NCBI GenBank assembly: GCA_008931825.1
Contig: QXVZ01002914.1
Location: 1 to 22,489 of the forward strand
DNA from: Phallusia fumigata
Taxonomy: Eukaryota; Chordata; Ascidiacea; Phlebobranchia; Ascidiidae
Length of the DNA: 22,489 nucleotides
Reading direction: 5' to 3'
Shown here: positions 10,301 through 19,200 of the stretch, one piece after another
Layout: each line of letters starts with the position of its first letter
Numbering within the stretch: position 1 is the first letter of the stretch
The notes under the pieces: model-generated
Told to the model about the DNA's origin: nothing
What the model saw: only the letters and a program-made list of their open reading frames with translations
Databases searched by the model: none
Program-made: the position numbers and the translations under genes

Positions 10301-12832
10301 CGTCGCCCACACTGCATTCCAGACAAGCTGTGTCCGTAGCCCGTGTCTTTCCAGCACTTGGGTTTTGTTGTGCACCGTACCGCACTTCCACCCTTGTGGT
10401 TCACGCCTCCCGTCACTCCATCGGGTGCTTTATATATCCCGGCTATCCGTTTATGTTTTGGATTGTTACATTACCCCGTACTTTAGACATGCCCTTAAAG
10501 CTTTGAACCACTACTGAACAAACTTCACCTATAAAATTTTTTTTAGACAAGTCTAAGAAATTTCGTGACGAGCTCATCAAATTCATGCAAACCTACGTTT
10601 CCAGATATCAATTGATAGGTGAGAGTGTGTTATTAAAACTACTAGCACGCGTTAGGATTTGTTTTACAGTGTGTAGCGCAAAAAATTAGGGTTTACCCAC
10701 CTATGCAAATACCCCAATGACATTTTTATGTAATCAACTACCTCAACACACATTATGACATCACTACGGCGTCATCTCAGAATTATGTGGACCAATGAAA
10801 CAACACGACTTTGCGAAATACACCACGTAGCGAGACTTCATAAAAAATGGCGTCATTCTGACAAACTTTGTTTTACTTTCGAACTTTTTTTTTTTTTTCA
10901 CGGGGTTCGAACCCAGGACGATCCCGAGAACTAATCCCGATCAGGTTTGGCTGTAATCTTTGTATGTTTATTTCAAATAAAAGTTATTTTTTCAAAATTC
11001 GGTAGTTGTTGTAAATCATGTTCACTTAGAGTGTTTCGTTGTTTTAGATTAAATTAGTATAATCTACCCTTAAATAGAGTAAAGGCTCTAAATTTATTCG
11101 TTTACGAAAATAAAGCGCCGCTTGGTTGCGCACGTACATGGGAGGGATGGACCTTTCCCACGACGCCAAGATCGTCGCTCTGCGCCCTCTACTTTTTGCA
11201 CAGTGGGGTCGAGAATTTCTGGTCAAGAAAGTACACAAGGTGCAAGCATAGGCTTTTACGTTGTTAAAGTCGCCGATTGCGTCGTTCCGAGGTACCCCCC
11301 TTTGGGGGCCCCTCACAGACAAACCACTGACGGTGTTGATTTGAAACTTTGTAAGCACTATCACAGGGATTTATTGTTCAGAAAACCTGTTGTAATGTCA
11401 CAATTTGATTAAAACTTGCACACCCATGCTGGACTTTTCCATTTTTCCGCACACTTCTATTATGTTCGTCCAAATGTCATGTGTAAGTTTCACCTCGCTA
11501 CGTGGTGTATTTCGCAAATTCGTATTTTTTCACATCACCATTTATTTCTGTAATGACGTCATAGTGACGTATCCGGCCCAGACCCGTTAATCGAGGGGGA
11601 CACAATTAATTTGCTCTCGCACTTTCAACTTGTGGTGGTTTATAATGATTCAACAAACTCAGCTAAATAATGATTCAACAAACTCAGCTAGCTAAAAGAG
11701 TTATGGCCAGTGAACAGGTAAGCAGTCATGAATTTCAAAATTAACATGGAGCAACTTTGCAAATATGGTAGTACGATCGTTTAATTCATTCAATATGAGA
11801 GAAAATGCAAATTATTGTGAAAGTGGGCTGCAGACAGTGCACACTGTTTCGACCTGTAAGATCTCATCAGTGCAGCTGGTGACACGACATTGGCCGTTTA
11901 GACTAGTCTAGCCAAATAACGGCACTCCAGTTTGTTGTGAGTTACAGGTTGAGAAGCCATTTATATTGTGAAAGTGTTTTCTTAACTAAGTTTGAATTCC
12001 TAAATTTAATTCTGGATCCCTGCTTGTGAGCTTTTTACCAACAGTAATGTCTAATATGGTTTGGTTAGATCTGTTAACTGATATACAAGAATGCTCGGAC
12101 GGTGAGAAGGATTTGCTCGCAAATTGCTATCCTGCGTGGTTTGATTTCTCCGGCACCCACATCTCTTCCATTGCAGCTCACGCTTTGGCCAAAATGCTTC
12201 CAAAGTTGAATCGATCTGTTGAGAGGCTGAAACTTGTCGGCTGCCACCTGAACTCAGAATCACTAAAGTGGATTTGTGAAGGAATTTGCAAAATGAAACA
12301 CAAGGTTTGTTGTCAATATAAACTTTTGGGGAAATTCACTTTTTGTATGTTAAATTTAACTTAAATGGAGTTACAGTGGTTGGCAAAACACAATGTCTGT
12401 GTTGTATTTTTGGTTTCCGATTTTTCAGTTATTGTTTGCAACAATTAGTGGTTAAATCTTGCTCAGGTGGAAAAGCTTGATGTGAGTCATAACAAATTCG
12501 GAGATGACGAAATCAGGATTATTTCCCGTTGTTTAGAAAAAGTGTGCTGGTTGAGGCTGGTGTTTTGCGAGGTTTCTGCTGATGGAGCACAGTTTTTACG
12601 TGAAGAGCTCCAACGACTCGAACTTTCCGTAAGATTGTTTGCTCGGTTTAAAGTTGATCTTTTACGCTCCCAATTCACCAATAGAATTAATCAATGACAT
12701 TGGTTAGTTACCTCATCTTGTCGACGATGAAAAACTTTTTTAAAATTGTACCTTATGCTGTTTAGAAAGATTTGTGCAAAACTTTTTCTTTTCCAGCCTT
12801 CAACTATTGTTTTCGATATGGCACTTTGGTGA
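4629..12832 (+). CDS. NLR-type NACHT-LRR receptor, 11 exons, 752 residues
   Basis: I joined exons 4629-4673, 5270-5345, 5440-5513, 5975-6080, 6275-6349, 7279-7323, 7395-8702, 10547-10618, 12045-12304, 12467-12628 and 12797-12832. Every junction is GT-AG and keeps frame (mostly phase 1); the sum is 2,259 nt ending in TGA. The product has a low-complexity N-terminus (1-140), a charged helical linker (~141-170), a NACHT ATPase with Walker A at 235-243 and Walker B at 308-315, NLR helical domains to ~650, and about three ribonuclease-inhibitor-type LRRs (659-741). NLRs are cytosolic sensors that oligomerise through NACHT; the ligand here is unknown. No death-fold, CARD or pyrin domain is apparent, and the LRR region is short. 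The start codon has A at -3. AATAAA lies 120 bp past the stop. Extra phase 1-1 exons in the large introns cannot be excluded. Confidence 0.85.
4914..4948. repeat. Diverged fragment related to the 127-bp satellite (NLR intron 1)
   Basis: The motif GCTTCAGTGATTACCCCAAC followed by AGCCCACTAAAATAGG resembles the 'CCCCAGCAGTTACCCCACTAGCCCCCTAAAATGGGG' core of the array at 18960-20165. A related GCTTCAGAGGTAACCCCAAC occurs near 6826. Further on, CAGAAACAATCATG near 5140 also recurs near 20258, next to the array. Confidence 0.45.
6434..6560. repeat. Diverged single unit related to the 127-bp satellite (NLR intron 5)
   Basis: It matches the array unit in order: AAACAATCTCTGATTGGGAT near the left end, then the TTTTACCC boundary, then CCCCACTAGCCCCACAAAAT near the right end. 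It is clearly related but much more diverged than units within the array at 18960-20165. Confidence 0.55.
6581..6700. repeat. Six tandem 20-bp units around a CTTGG core (NLR intron 5)
   Basis: Six units in exact 20-bp register start at 6581, 6601, 6621, 6641, 6661 and 6681. Each has the form TT(A/T)(T/A)AT(T/C)(G/A)CTTGGtgcact, alternating between TGCTTGG and CACTTGG variants. The open frame read through it is a consequence of a period without stops and is not treated as a gene. Confidence 0.85.
6685..6770. repeat. Nested hairpin joining direct and inverted 20-bp units
   Basis: ATCACTTGGTGG at 6685-6696 pairs with CCACCAAGTGAT at 6759-6770. Inside it GGAGCT (6695-6700) pairs with AGCTCC (6725-6730), and GCACC (6706-6710) with GGTGC (6716-6720). 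The right side, read in reverse, contains about two more units of the same 20-bp repeat. It is a fold-back structure in DNA or in the pre-mRNA. Confidence 0.7.
6800..7110. repeat. Further diverged satellite-related sequence (NLR intron 5)
   Basis: Successive pieces resemble the array at 18960-20165 and its right flank: GTTTTACCTGATAGC, then GTGTATAACATGTAAGTGTG followed by GTGCATTG, then GCCCCGTTAGCCC. AACTTTGCATGTGTGGGG near 7085 recurs near 20220 just beyond the array. This suggests both introns received the same composite repeat. Confidence 0.5.
7395..8702 (+). CDS. NLR gene exon 7: NACHT ATPase and helical domains
   Basis: The acceptor is AAACACAG at 7387-7394. The donor is ACAG|GTCGGT at 8703, an uncommon but acceptable GT donor; without splicing the frame stops at 8708. 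The exon carries nearly the whole NACHT module. Seen: Walker A GPPGCGKTT (bases 7676-7702), extended hydrophobic Walker B FIIDGYDQW, sensor-1 strand KLIFTSR, the CHNPLL motif of the winged-helix region, and YFYFTHQMLQEFFAA, a hallmark of the NLR HD2 helical domain. The conserved P-loop lysine and threonine and the Walker B aspartate are present, so nucleotide binding is plausible. The single large exon for NACHT is typical of animal NLR genes. Confidence 0.95.
8760..10047 (-). mobile_element. Non-autonomous pogo/Tigger-type DNA transposon, 1.28 kb, with TA duplication
   Basis: The element lies in NLR intron 7. TA at 8760-8761 and 10046-10047 flank imperfect terminal inverted repeats: GGGGGAAAGCGGGGTAAAA at the left, and GGGGAGAGCGGGGTAAAA when the right end is reverse-complemented. 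A GGGGTAAAATG-like motif recurs inside near 9662 and, inverted, near 10008, which would suit transposase binding sites. The interior encodes a psq-type DNA-binding domain on the minus strand. TA target sites and a psq helix-turn-helix together point to the pogo branch of Tc1/mariner. At under 1.3 kb and lacking a DDE domain it cannot move by itself. Confidence 0.8.
9147..9455 (-). pseudogene. Truncated pogo-type transposase: N-terminal psq HTH only
   Basis: The 102-residue ORF begins MVRTYVRKTKRQNWSPEAM and continues with TYKEASDSFLIPKSTIERRV. This is the classic pipsqueak/CENP-B-like helix-turn-helix found at the start of pogo and Tigger transposases (residues ~1-50). The similarity fades after ~residue 65 and the ORF stops at 102. 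No DDE catalytic domain follows in the remaining ~385 bp to the element end. It runs antisense to the NLR gene. It is most likely a deletion derivative whose remaining domain could still bind related ends; that is inference. Confidence 0.8.
10210..10500. other. GC-richer island of unknown nature in NLR intron 7
   Basis: This stretch is clearly richer in C and CpG than the surrounding intron and is open on both strands for 60-90 codons. Neither translation resembles a known protein, and both lack splice-bounded structure. It may be part of an interspersed repeat, but no terminal repeats were found. Confidence 0.35.
10547..10618 (+). CDS. NLR gene exon 8 (24 codons)
   Basis: It is bounded by a strong acceptor (eight Ts then AG) and the donor GTGAGAG. 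It enters and leaves in phase 1, matching exons 7 and 9, and reads DKSKKFRDELIKFMQTYVSRY. The predicted amphipathic helix fits the HD2-to-LRR linker of NLRs. No other frame or skip is needed; skipping it would also keep frame. Confidence 0.75.
10761..11567. mobile_element. Fold-back element with 74-bp terminal inverted repeats (NLR intron 8)
   Basis: Bases 10761-10834 pair with 11494-11567. The inner 25 bp are perfectly complementary (10810-10834 with 11494-11518, including CACCACGTAGCGAG). The outer part is imperfect, ending in TCACTACGGCGTCAT versus the complement of ATGACGTCATAGTGA. The ~660-bp interior has no transposase; its ORFs on both strands match nothing I know. No clear target duplication was found, so the true ends may lie slightly outside these limits. 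Confidence 0.7.
10885..10952 (-). repeat. tRNA-derived SINE-like fragment with B box and A14 tail
   Basis: On the minus strand the sequence GGGTTCGAACCCCG matches the pol III B box (10902-10913). It is followed within a few bases by an A14 tail (T14 at 10885-10898 on plus). A weak A-box-like stretch lies about 40 bases upstream (10942-10952), the usual tRNA spacing. The cloverleaf is not intact. It sits inside the fold-back element. Confidence 0.5.
11644..11690. repeat. 22-bp direct duplication, period 25 bp
   Basis: AATGATTCAACAAACTCAGC plus TA occurs at 11644-11665 and again at 11669-11690. It is a local slippage-type duplication inside NLR intron 8, just downstream of the fold-back element. 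Confidence 0.85.
12045..12832 (+). CDS. NLR gene exons 9-11: HD2 end, leucine-rich repeats and stop
   Basis: Exon 9 (12045-12304) starts in phase 1 and reads WLDLLTDIQECSDGEKDLL then WFDFSGTHI, matching the usual NLR bridge between HD2 and LRRs. It then enters LRR 1 (VERLKLVGCHLNSESLKWI). Exon 10 (12467-12628) gives VEKLDVSHNKFGDDEI, a textbook RI-type LRR, then a third partial repeat. Exon 11 (12797-12832) adds PSTIVFDMALW and TGA. Donors are GTTTGT and GTAAGA; acceptors are GCTCAG and TTCCAG. The array of about three repeats is short for an NLR, where 5-12 or more are common. Confidence 0.85.
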
Positions 12833-12951
12833 CGAAAATGATTCCTACAGCGATGAAGAAATATCTGTTAAAACTAAATATGCTGCTCTAAATTTTTTTT
12901 GCCACAATGTTCAAATTTCGTGTTTGTGTCATTATTTGCGATGTTCGTGCT

Positions 12952-12957
12952 AATAAA
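12952..12957 (+). terminator. Polyadenylation signal AATAAA of the NLR gene
   Basis: A canonical AATAAA lies 120 bp after the TGA at 12830-12832. A second AATAAA occurs at 13002-13007. Either could direct cleavage. Confidence 0.65.
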
Positions 12958-13861
12958 CAGGAATTATTAAAACAAGTTTTTTCTGTCGAAACGCTTTTTT
13001 AAATAAACTGATAACGAACATATTTTTGTTTCAATAGTTTGAAATTCGTTACAGTTACAAAAACGTTCGAAACATCACCCGTCACCATCGCAACCCAATT
13101 CACACATAATCGTGTTAATTCTCAACAATAGAAATGGTATTTAAATAAAGGTAACTTAATGAAATAGATTCCCAAATCGTGTTTGGAAGTAATGTTTAAA
13201 AAGTATCCCGCCCCGCGTACAGTACAATGCACAATGAAATTATCTTTAACAACGGTCCGGCAGAAACATTTTTCGACGTGTAGTCTGCCCAGGGTTTTTT
13301 ACCTGGTGCAGTAAAGCGGAACCAATCTTTCTGAGAAACGCAGTGCGCAGACTCTATTTAGTTGTCTCTGGTAAGTCTATTTTCATGGTTTTCTACACAA
13401 TGGCACTAAAAACGGCAGTCATATTTATCTGTATTAAGTTTGGGGTTTAATTTTAATGCATTGGAGAGTGCTCCAATGGGCATTTCTTAGACTGCGTAAC
13501 AGATCACCTCTGCATTTCCAGTAATCAGAAATCGCAAACTGTGGGTGATCGTCTGTCACAATACTGCAATAATATGTACACTACATCAGCCACATGCAAC
13601 GAGATGCACATGTAAATAAGACTTACCACGACAGCAATGCACAGTTTCAGTTGACCGCCAATTGAATTTTAGTCGACCAAGTGCGCAATATCTTATCATT
13701 TACAGTTGTAATATATAGCTGTAAGTAGATCAGGTAAGTTCACACAACAAAGAATATTCTCTTTCAGATCAAAATTACTAGAAAATCTGGAAATAAACAC
13801 AAAACTAGATCATCTTACAATTCGCACATGCGTAGACTTGTCGTAACATCAAGGCTTATTG
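12958..13861. other. Intergenic, no gene recognised
   Basis: No long ORF or RNA gene is seen. Donor-like GTAAGT sites occur near 13371 and 13736 without a matching coding exon; they could end untranslated 5' exons of the downstream gene, but nothing proves it. Confidence 0.4.
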
Positions 13862-14069
13862 CAGGAGTTCTTAACCGGGGGGACCCCACGGCCCCTAAGG
13901 GCTACGAGGATACTAAATCAATAATATCAATTATATAGATACTATATTATATCTGTAACATCCAAACAAAAATGGTTTGGTATTTAAACGTGAGAACAGT
14001 AAATACTTCCCGAAAAATTACAGAAGGTTTCGAGAACTGGTTGGTGATTTAGAAGATTAGGAACCACTG
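13862..14069. mobile_element. Old hAT-type MITE, 208 bp
   Basis: The ends are CAGGAGTTCTTAACCG and, inverted, CAGTGGTTCCTAATCT, a typical hAT terminal pattern (CAGnGGTTCTnAA). The flanking 8-mers GCTTATTG (13854-13861) and GCTTGTAG (14070-14077) agree at 6 of 8 positions, consistent with a decayed 8-bp target duplication. The interior is AT-rich and non-coding. Confidence 0.7.
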
Positions 14070-14144
14070 GCTTGTAGTGTAATGTTGTAACATTCGTATT
14101 TGTATTTTTATCGTCATTTATCGTTTTAACTACGATTAACACGT

Positions 14145-14202
14145 TACGTCACTCAGAATCGAACCGCTGGATGACCAGGTATGAATTGTTAAGCTGGCCC
14201 GG
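14145..14202 (-). repeat. Degenerate tRNA-like / SINE remnant
   Basis: On the minus strand GGTTCGATTC (14156-14165 on plus) is a good pol III B box, preceded by an A-box-like CAGCTTAAC about 35 bases upstream. The T-arm stem cannot pair properly and no acceptor stem is found, so it is not a functional tRNA. Confidence 0.4.
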
Positions 14203-14870
14203 GAAAATATAATTTACAATACGGTTGGTGAAAACGACGTAACACCAGGTACAATTTAATTCTCTTATCTAGCATTCGAACTTTCCGGATGTGGTTAATA
14301 TGTGCAAACCTTGGTAAACACATCTATCTTTTGTCACACGGCCCGCACGAGTTTAGCGAGCGACATTCTCATTGCCTTAAGCCATAATTATTTATTTTAA
14401 ACGCCCTTTCATTTTAAGTAAAATGCGTAAAGCCCTTTCCTATATAGCGCGACTTTTCCACCGTTAAGACAGACAGAGATCAAATTCAATCAAACGGACT
14501 AATTGCTATATAGTCAAAATTCAAGTGTACGCTTCTGTCATCATCAGGAATGACTCGGAAAAGCGGCGCAAAGTTACATGTCACGGTAAAAATAAAAAGG
14601 GGGGGGCGCGTAACAACTGTTAAAAACGATAAAATAAACTGACAAGATAAGAATCAGGTCGTGTCGTCATTTAATAGGAAAAAACAGAATCAAATCCAGT
14701 TCAAGATACTAATAAAAAGAAATCGGTTTGACTCAATTTGTTACCGCATATGTTCCTCATTATTGTTTGACCAACGATTTTCAGGAACTGACCTGATCAA
14801 TTTTCAAAATTGCAATTCGAAAAGGAACACAGGCACACAATTTAAAATTTTTCTCAAATGTAAAATATCT

Positions 14871-14978
14871 ACAGCAGTACTGCTGTCGACTTCGTGGAAA
14901 GCTACCACGTGCTGTGTTTTGATTGGCCTCGCCCCTCTTATCTTTTGGTCATGGCCTCTTATCTCTTGGTACGCCCCA
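14871..14978. promoter_or_regulatory. Dense motif cluster, candidate promoter or enhancer
   Basis: In about 110 bp there is a perfect 16-bp palindrome ACAGCAGTACTGCTGT (14871-14886), a CGTGG/CCACG hairpin, an E-box CACGTG (14906-14911), an inverted CCAAT box (ATTGG, 14922-14926) and two tandem 21-bp units beginning CCTCTTATCT at 14934 and 14955, each with a GATA site (TTATCT). It lies 1.3 kb upstream of the spermine synthase ATG. The regulatory role is inference; it could instead be part of a repeat. Confidence 0.35.
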
Positions 14979-15607
14979 GCTTGCATTGTCAATTAAAACT
15001 CATATGTGCATATTCCGTGGACCACAGCTGATAGTATTGTGCATGACATGTTGATGAGATTCGGTCTGTTTTATTTGTTTCCAACAAATTTGACAACTAG
15101 TGATTTTAACCTTGAATTCTTGACAGGATTCTTTTTTGTTGCGGATTTTACTTAAAGCCACATCGAATCACCACAGTGAGTTTCAGAAAAAAGAATGCGT
15201 TTAAAAACACTTCATAATAGTTGTGTCATTTTGTGCATTAAGGCATGTTTACAAGCAGACACTTTAAAATATACATGTATTAAATATTTTTTAGCGGGTT
15301 TCTGCAAAAAAACATAACGTTGTGTTCAATGAAGCGTGTTGGTTGTGACGCTGTATGTTAATTGGTCAGAATTGCTTGTAGCCGATTTTTATTTCTGATC
15401 ATTGAAATAATAATCGCATTGACGTAGTGTACAAAAACGTAAACGCATTATTTGTGGTCTTGTTTTGCTTCAAAGTTTTCGTTAAACAAAATTAAGGCAT
15501 CGTTTTGATATTTATTCTGACTTACCTGAATATGTTGTTGTATAATTTAACATGTGGGACACTTTGCTGTGTTTTCTTTTCAATAATTGATCGTGCCTAG
15601 GTCACGT

Positions 15608-15920
15608 ATGTGGATTTGGCCGAGCAGGGATAATAAGTTCAAGGGCCAACGCACATCGCATATTTTTGAGTAAATATGTCATAATAGTTGTGATTCGATC
15701 GCGTCGTTAGTAGTGATTCTGATATGGTGGAAGCTTTTGCAATGGCTCATTTTAAAGATGTGACCTTAAAGTATAACATGTGTAAATTTGGCCAAGCAGC
15801 CACAAGTTTTAAGGCCAGCGCACATTGCATATTTTTTAATGCATATGCCATATTTGTCAGAAATATTGCGATATGATTCCGGTTTGCTAGAACGTCGTGT
15901 GTAGGCTTATTTTAAAGCTC
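15608..15920. repeat. Diverged tandem duplication, two ~150-bp units
   Basis: Unit 1 (~15608-15760) and unit 2 (~15778-15920) share in order TTTGGCC-AGCAG, AGTTTTAAGGCCA-like, CGCACATYGCATATTTTT, an ATGATTC-like segment and a final CTYATTTTAAAG. They are clearly related but well diverged and non-coding. They sit 400-700 bp upstream of the spermine synthase start codon, so they could be duplicated cis-elements. Confidence 0.7.
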
Positions 15921-16295
15921 TTGTTTAGTAGAACGTTCTGTTAAAATGTGGTGGAGCACAGCACAAATGACGGCATGACGTTCATATCGATGAATATTAA
16001 TTTGGAAATATGCGTATTAATAAAAAAAATGTATTTTTGGAAAGAAATTTGTGTGCTGGAATGTCGGAATAGCATAAAATATTGTGTCAAAATTTCGAAA
16101 CCATATCGTTTTTAGTTTACGAGCAATTGCAATGTGCAACAGTTTCACTCTGGTGTTGTAAATTGTGATTTAAAAAGCTGAAGAGAATATGCTTTCAGTT
16201 CTGGCCGACATAGACTTTGGGTGTAATTTGTGCTGTCAGAAAATTGGAAATTATTTTTGTAAAAACACTAACACCGTTTTTTGTGTTATGTGTTC

Positions 16296-19200
16296 ATGCC
16301 AGATATCACACAGCATAGGGACATGGATAGCTTGCTTTTGGAATTTTGGTTTAACAAGGAAATATTGGATGATTCATCGGAGTTAGGTAAGAGAATGGCA
16401 ACTCTAATATTCCTAATCTGTATGCAATCCTTGCCTGCAAAAACCAGTGGTTTCCATCCTGGACCATTTTGACGATTTGACTGAAAGCTGTCGAAATAAA
16501 AATCAGTTAAAACTTGAGCTTGAATACTGCTTTTAATGTTAATAAACATGTTTATACTTTATAGCCTGGTTTCTAGCATTTCTTGATAAGTCGTTTTAAG
16601 TTAGACTAAAATGGTGGGAATTATGGGATTTAGATAGTTAATTAGATTGCGTGCCTAACTCTGGCATTGTGTGGATTATACTTTGTATTTTATATGATTG
16701 CCTGAGAAAAAGACTCGCAAATGTGTGTGTCCAGATATACATTAGGCCCCTGTATTGGTTTTAAGTTTATCAATACTCTCAGTTTTGAGACTGAAATTGA
16801 TTTTATACGTTTTTGGATCCCAAACATCATTAAATTGTTAACGTGCTTTTGCATGTTTTGGTAGAATTTTAAATTTTGTGACTTTACATCATCAAGATAT
16901 TTTTTTCCAAAATATTATGACAGAATATAGGCTATGGTAAGGGTGGTCAAAAATTTTTTGTTTATTATGTCAATTTTTTGTCACAAATACTTTCGTTGTT
17001 AGTTTACTTTTTTATGTGCTTTTTTATCAGATGAATTCCTCTCCAATTTGTGTAAACAGTTAAAGTATTTCTTCAATAACCTTTCCCTAATTACGGAAAA
17101 GAAATCGGATCCAAAACAATGTGGCTTTGTTGTCCTCTATCAGATGGGTTCATCATGGTAGGATTATCTATTACTAGTTTGTAAGAAATTTTCAGAAATA
17201 GACACTTCAATATTTTCATGTAGATGTTTAATAAGCCGTAAATTCTACCAGCTCATCATATACCCTATATTTTTTAACAAACATTACAATGTCAGTTTTT
17301 TCCCGTAAATTTTGTGTATTTTTACAGCACAATTTTGATGCAAGGAACAGGCGAAGGTTTGCTGACCATTGACGTGCATTTGTTTTCTGATAAAACACAA
17401 CTTTCTTCTGAGGTATTTGTTAATGGGTTTGCCTCAAAAAACAATAAAATTTGATCAACAAAAACATTTCAATGCAGAATGTGCAGCAATTACGAAACAA
17501 AATATACGACATTGGAATCATAGCAAAAAGAAAAACCATGGAGTTTAAAAGGTAAGGTTTTTGTGATGAATCCCTAAATAGATGAAATTCCACTTTCTCC
17601 CACACAAAAACTGCTCAGTAATGCATTTCATAATATCTGGAAACTTTATTATCATCCTCTAATAGAAAAACAACAACAGCTAATTCAAATCAATAAAAAA
17701 CTGTACTAATCCAGACTACAATAACTACACACCATAGGCGCCAAACACGGGTATGCCGGGTATACCATCATTACCACGCAGGAACATGCGTTCGTTTGCA
17801 ACAGTAACTAAAGTTTCAGGCTGTAAATTTGCGTTGCGAGAATTAGGTGCTTAAACTGCAAGCCTTAACATAGTCTCACCCTATTAAACTCCAAGAAAGA
17901 TATTTGGTATTTGACGTCATCTTGTGACATCATATAATTTGGCATACCCGAAAAAATTCAAAAGTCGGCCCCTATGCTACACACGCTTAAATCAAAATTT
18001 ATGAACACTAAACACAGATCATAACTCAAAAATATACTGACCTAAATAGTTCTTCATGGTTCTATAACATCATTTTTTGCACCTGGTTATCTTCAAGTTT
18101 CCACACTATCGTGCATAAATACCTGCATGGCTGGTACAAACCTTATTGTATCACAATGATTAAATGAGTTATTGCCGAAATTGTATTGTCGAAGAACTGT
18201 TTGGTGGGTCAGTATATTTTTGATCAGAAATTTATGACATTTAGAAATATTAAAGAAAATTTGCAATCATTTATTTAATAGTGACCCTGGTACACAGGTA
18301 ACAATCGGAATTTTGCTCTACCTGCAATTCCAATTACCTAAATTGCTAGCTGAATCTTTGTTACGCAACAAAACTAAACTGTTTAAAATAAATAAATTAG
18401 ATTGAAATGTGAATGTATATTTGTTGACTTCTAGTGTGTTGGAATTCTTCCAGCTGCATACAATGAACAATATTTAAGCTTTGGTACTTTGTGGCAGTTT
18501 ACTCCCCATCAAAAGAGGCAGGTCATTTTCTCCATATGACACCCTTTCCACAGGGTATTTGGTGGAATATGATTTTGATGAGTTGGTCTTTGATCAAGAC
18601 TCACCTTATCAAAATGTCCGAATTCTTCATTCAAACCAGTTCGGAAACTGCCTGGTGTTGGATAATGACATCAGTAGGTTTTCTCTTCTAGTGATAACAA
18701 TATTCTCGGTGTGTGTTGCAGCAAAACTGCGGCTAACTTTAAGCCGGTGTTGTAATAGAACTTGAAAAACAACTCAAAGGCAGAATGTCTAAAATCATCA
18801 AACTGACTTGAATCAGTGTAGATTTTTTTAATTACCAGAGTACAAATTCTCCAAACATTTTTATCTTGTTTTGTTGTTTTCACTGTTTTTTTTCTTACTT
18901 TTTCTTTTTTTTTCTTTTTTGTCCCCTGGGGGGGGGGGGGGGGGGTTTGTCATGAAATGTTTGATGGATTTGGATAAAACTTTCACAGCTGGTAGATATG
19001 GTCAAGGCGGTGTGTCATGAGTTTAGTTGAACCCCATAGCCCCAGTGGTTACCCCGCTAGCCCCCTAAAATGGGGCAAATAGTTAAACAGTGTCCGAATT
19101 GGATGAAATTCGGACAGTTTGTATAACATGTCATTGTGGTGCAATATTAATGTGTTTTACCCTATAGCCCCAGCAGTTCCCCCACTAGCCCCCTAAATGG

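Noticed and set aside
10225-10506. Opposed ORFs of 63 and 91 codons
   Set aside because: Open on both strands in a GC-richer island of an intron; no family similarity and no matching splice phase with the NLR gene.
11044-11412. Overlapping ORFs of 106 (minus) and 96 (plus) codons
   Set aside because: They lie inside the fold-back element, both strands are open because of local GC content, and neither resembles a protein I know.
11703-11717. Possible mini-exon ATGGCCAGTGAACAG before GTAAGC
   Set aside because: It would end in phase 0, but the next NLR exon needs phase 1 and reads a stop in phase 0. The usable acceptor upstream also gives a stop.
18435-18497. Upstream acceptor for SMS exon 5 (TTCTAG near 18434)
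   Set aside because: It would keep phase but run into TAA at 18475-18477; the CAG at 18495-18497 restores the conserved frame.
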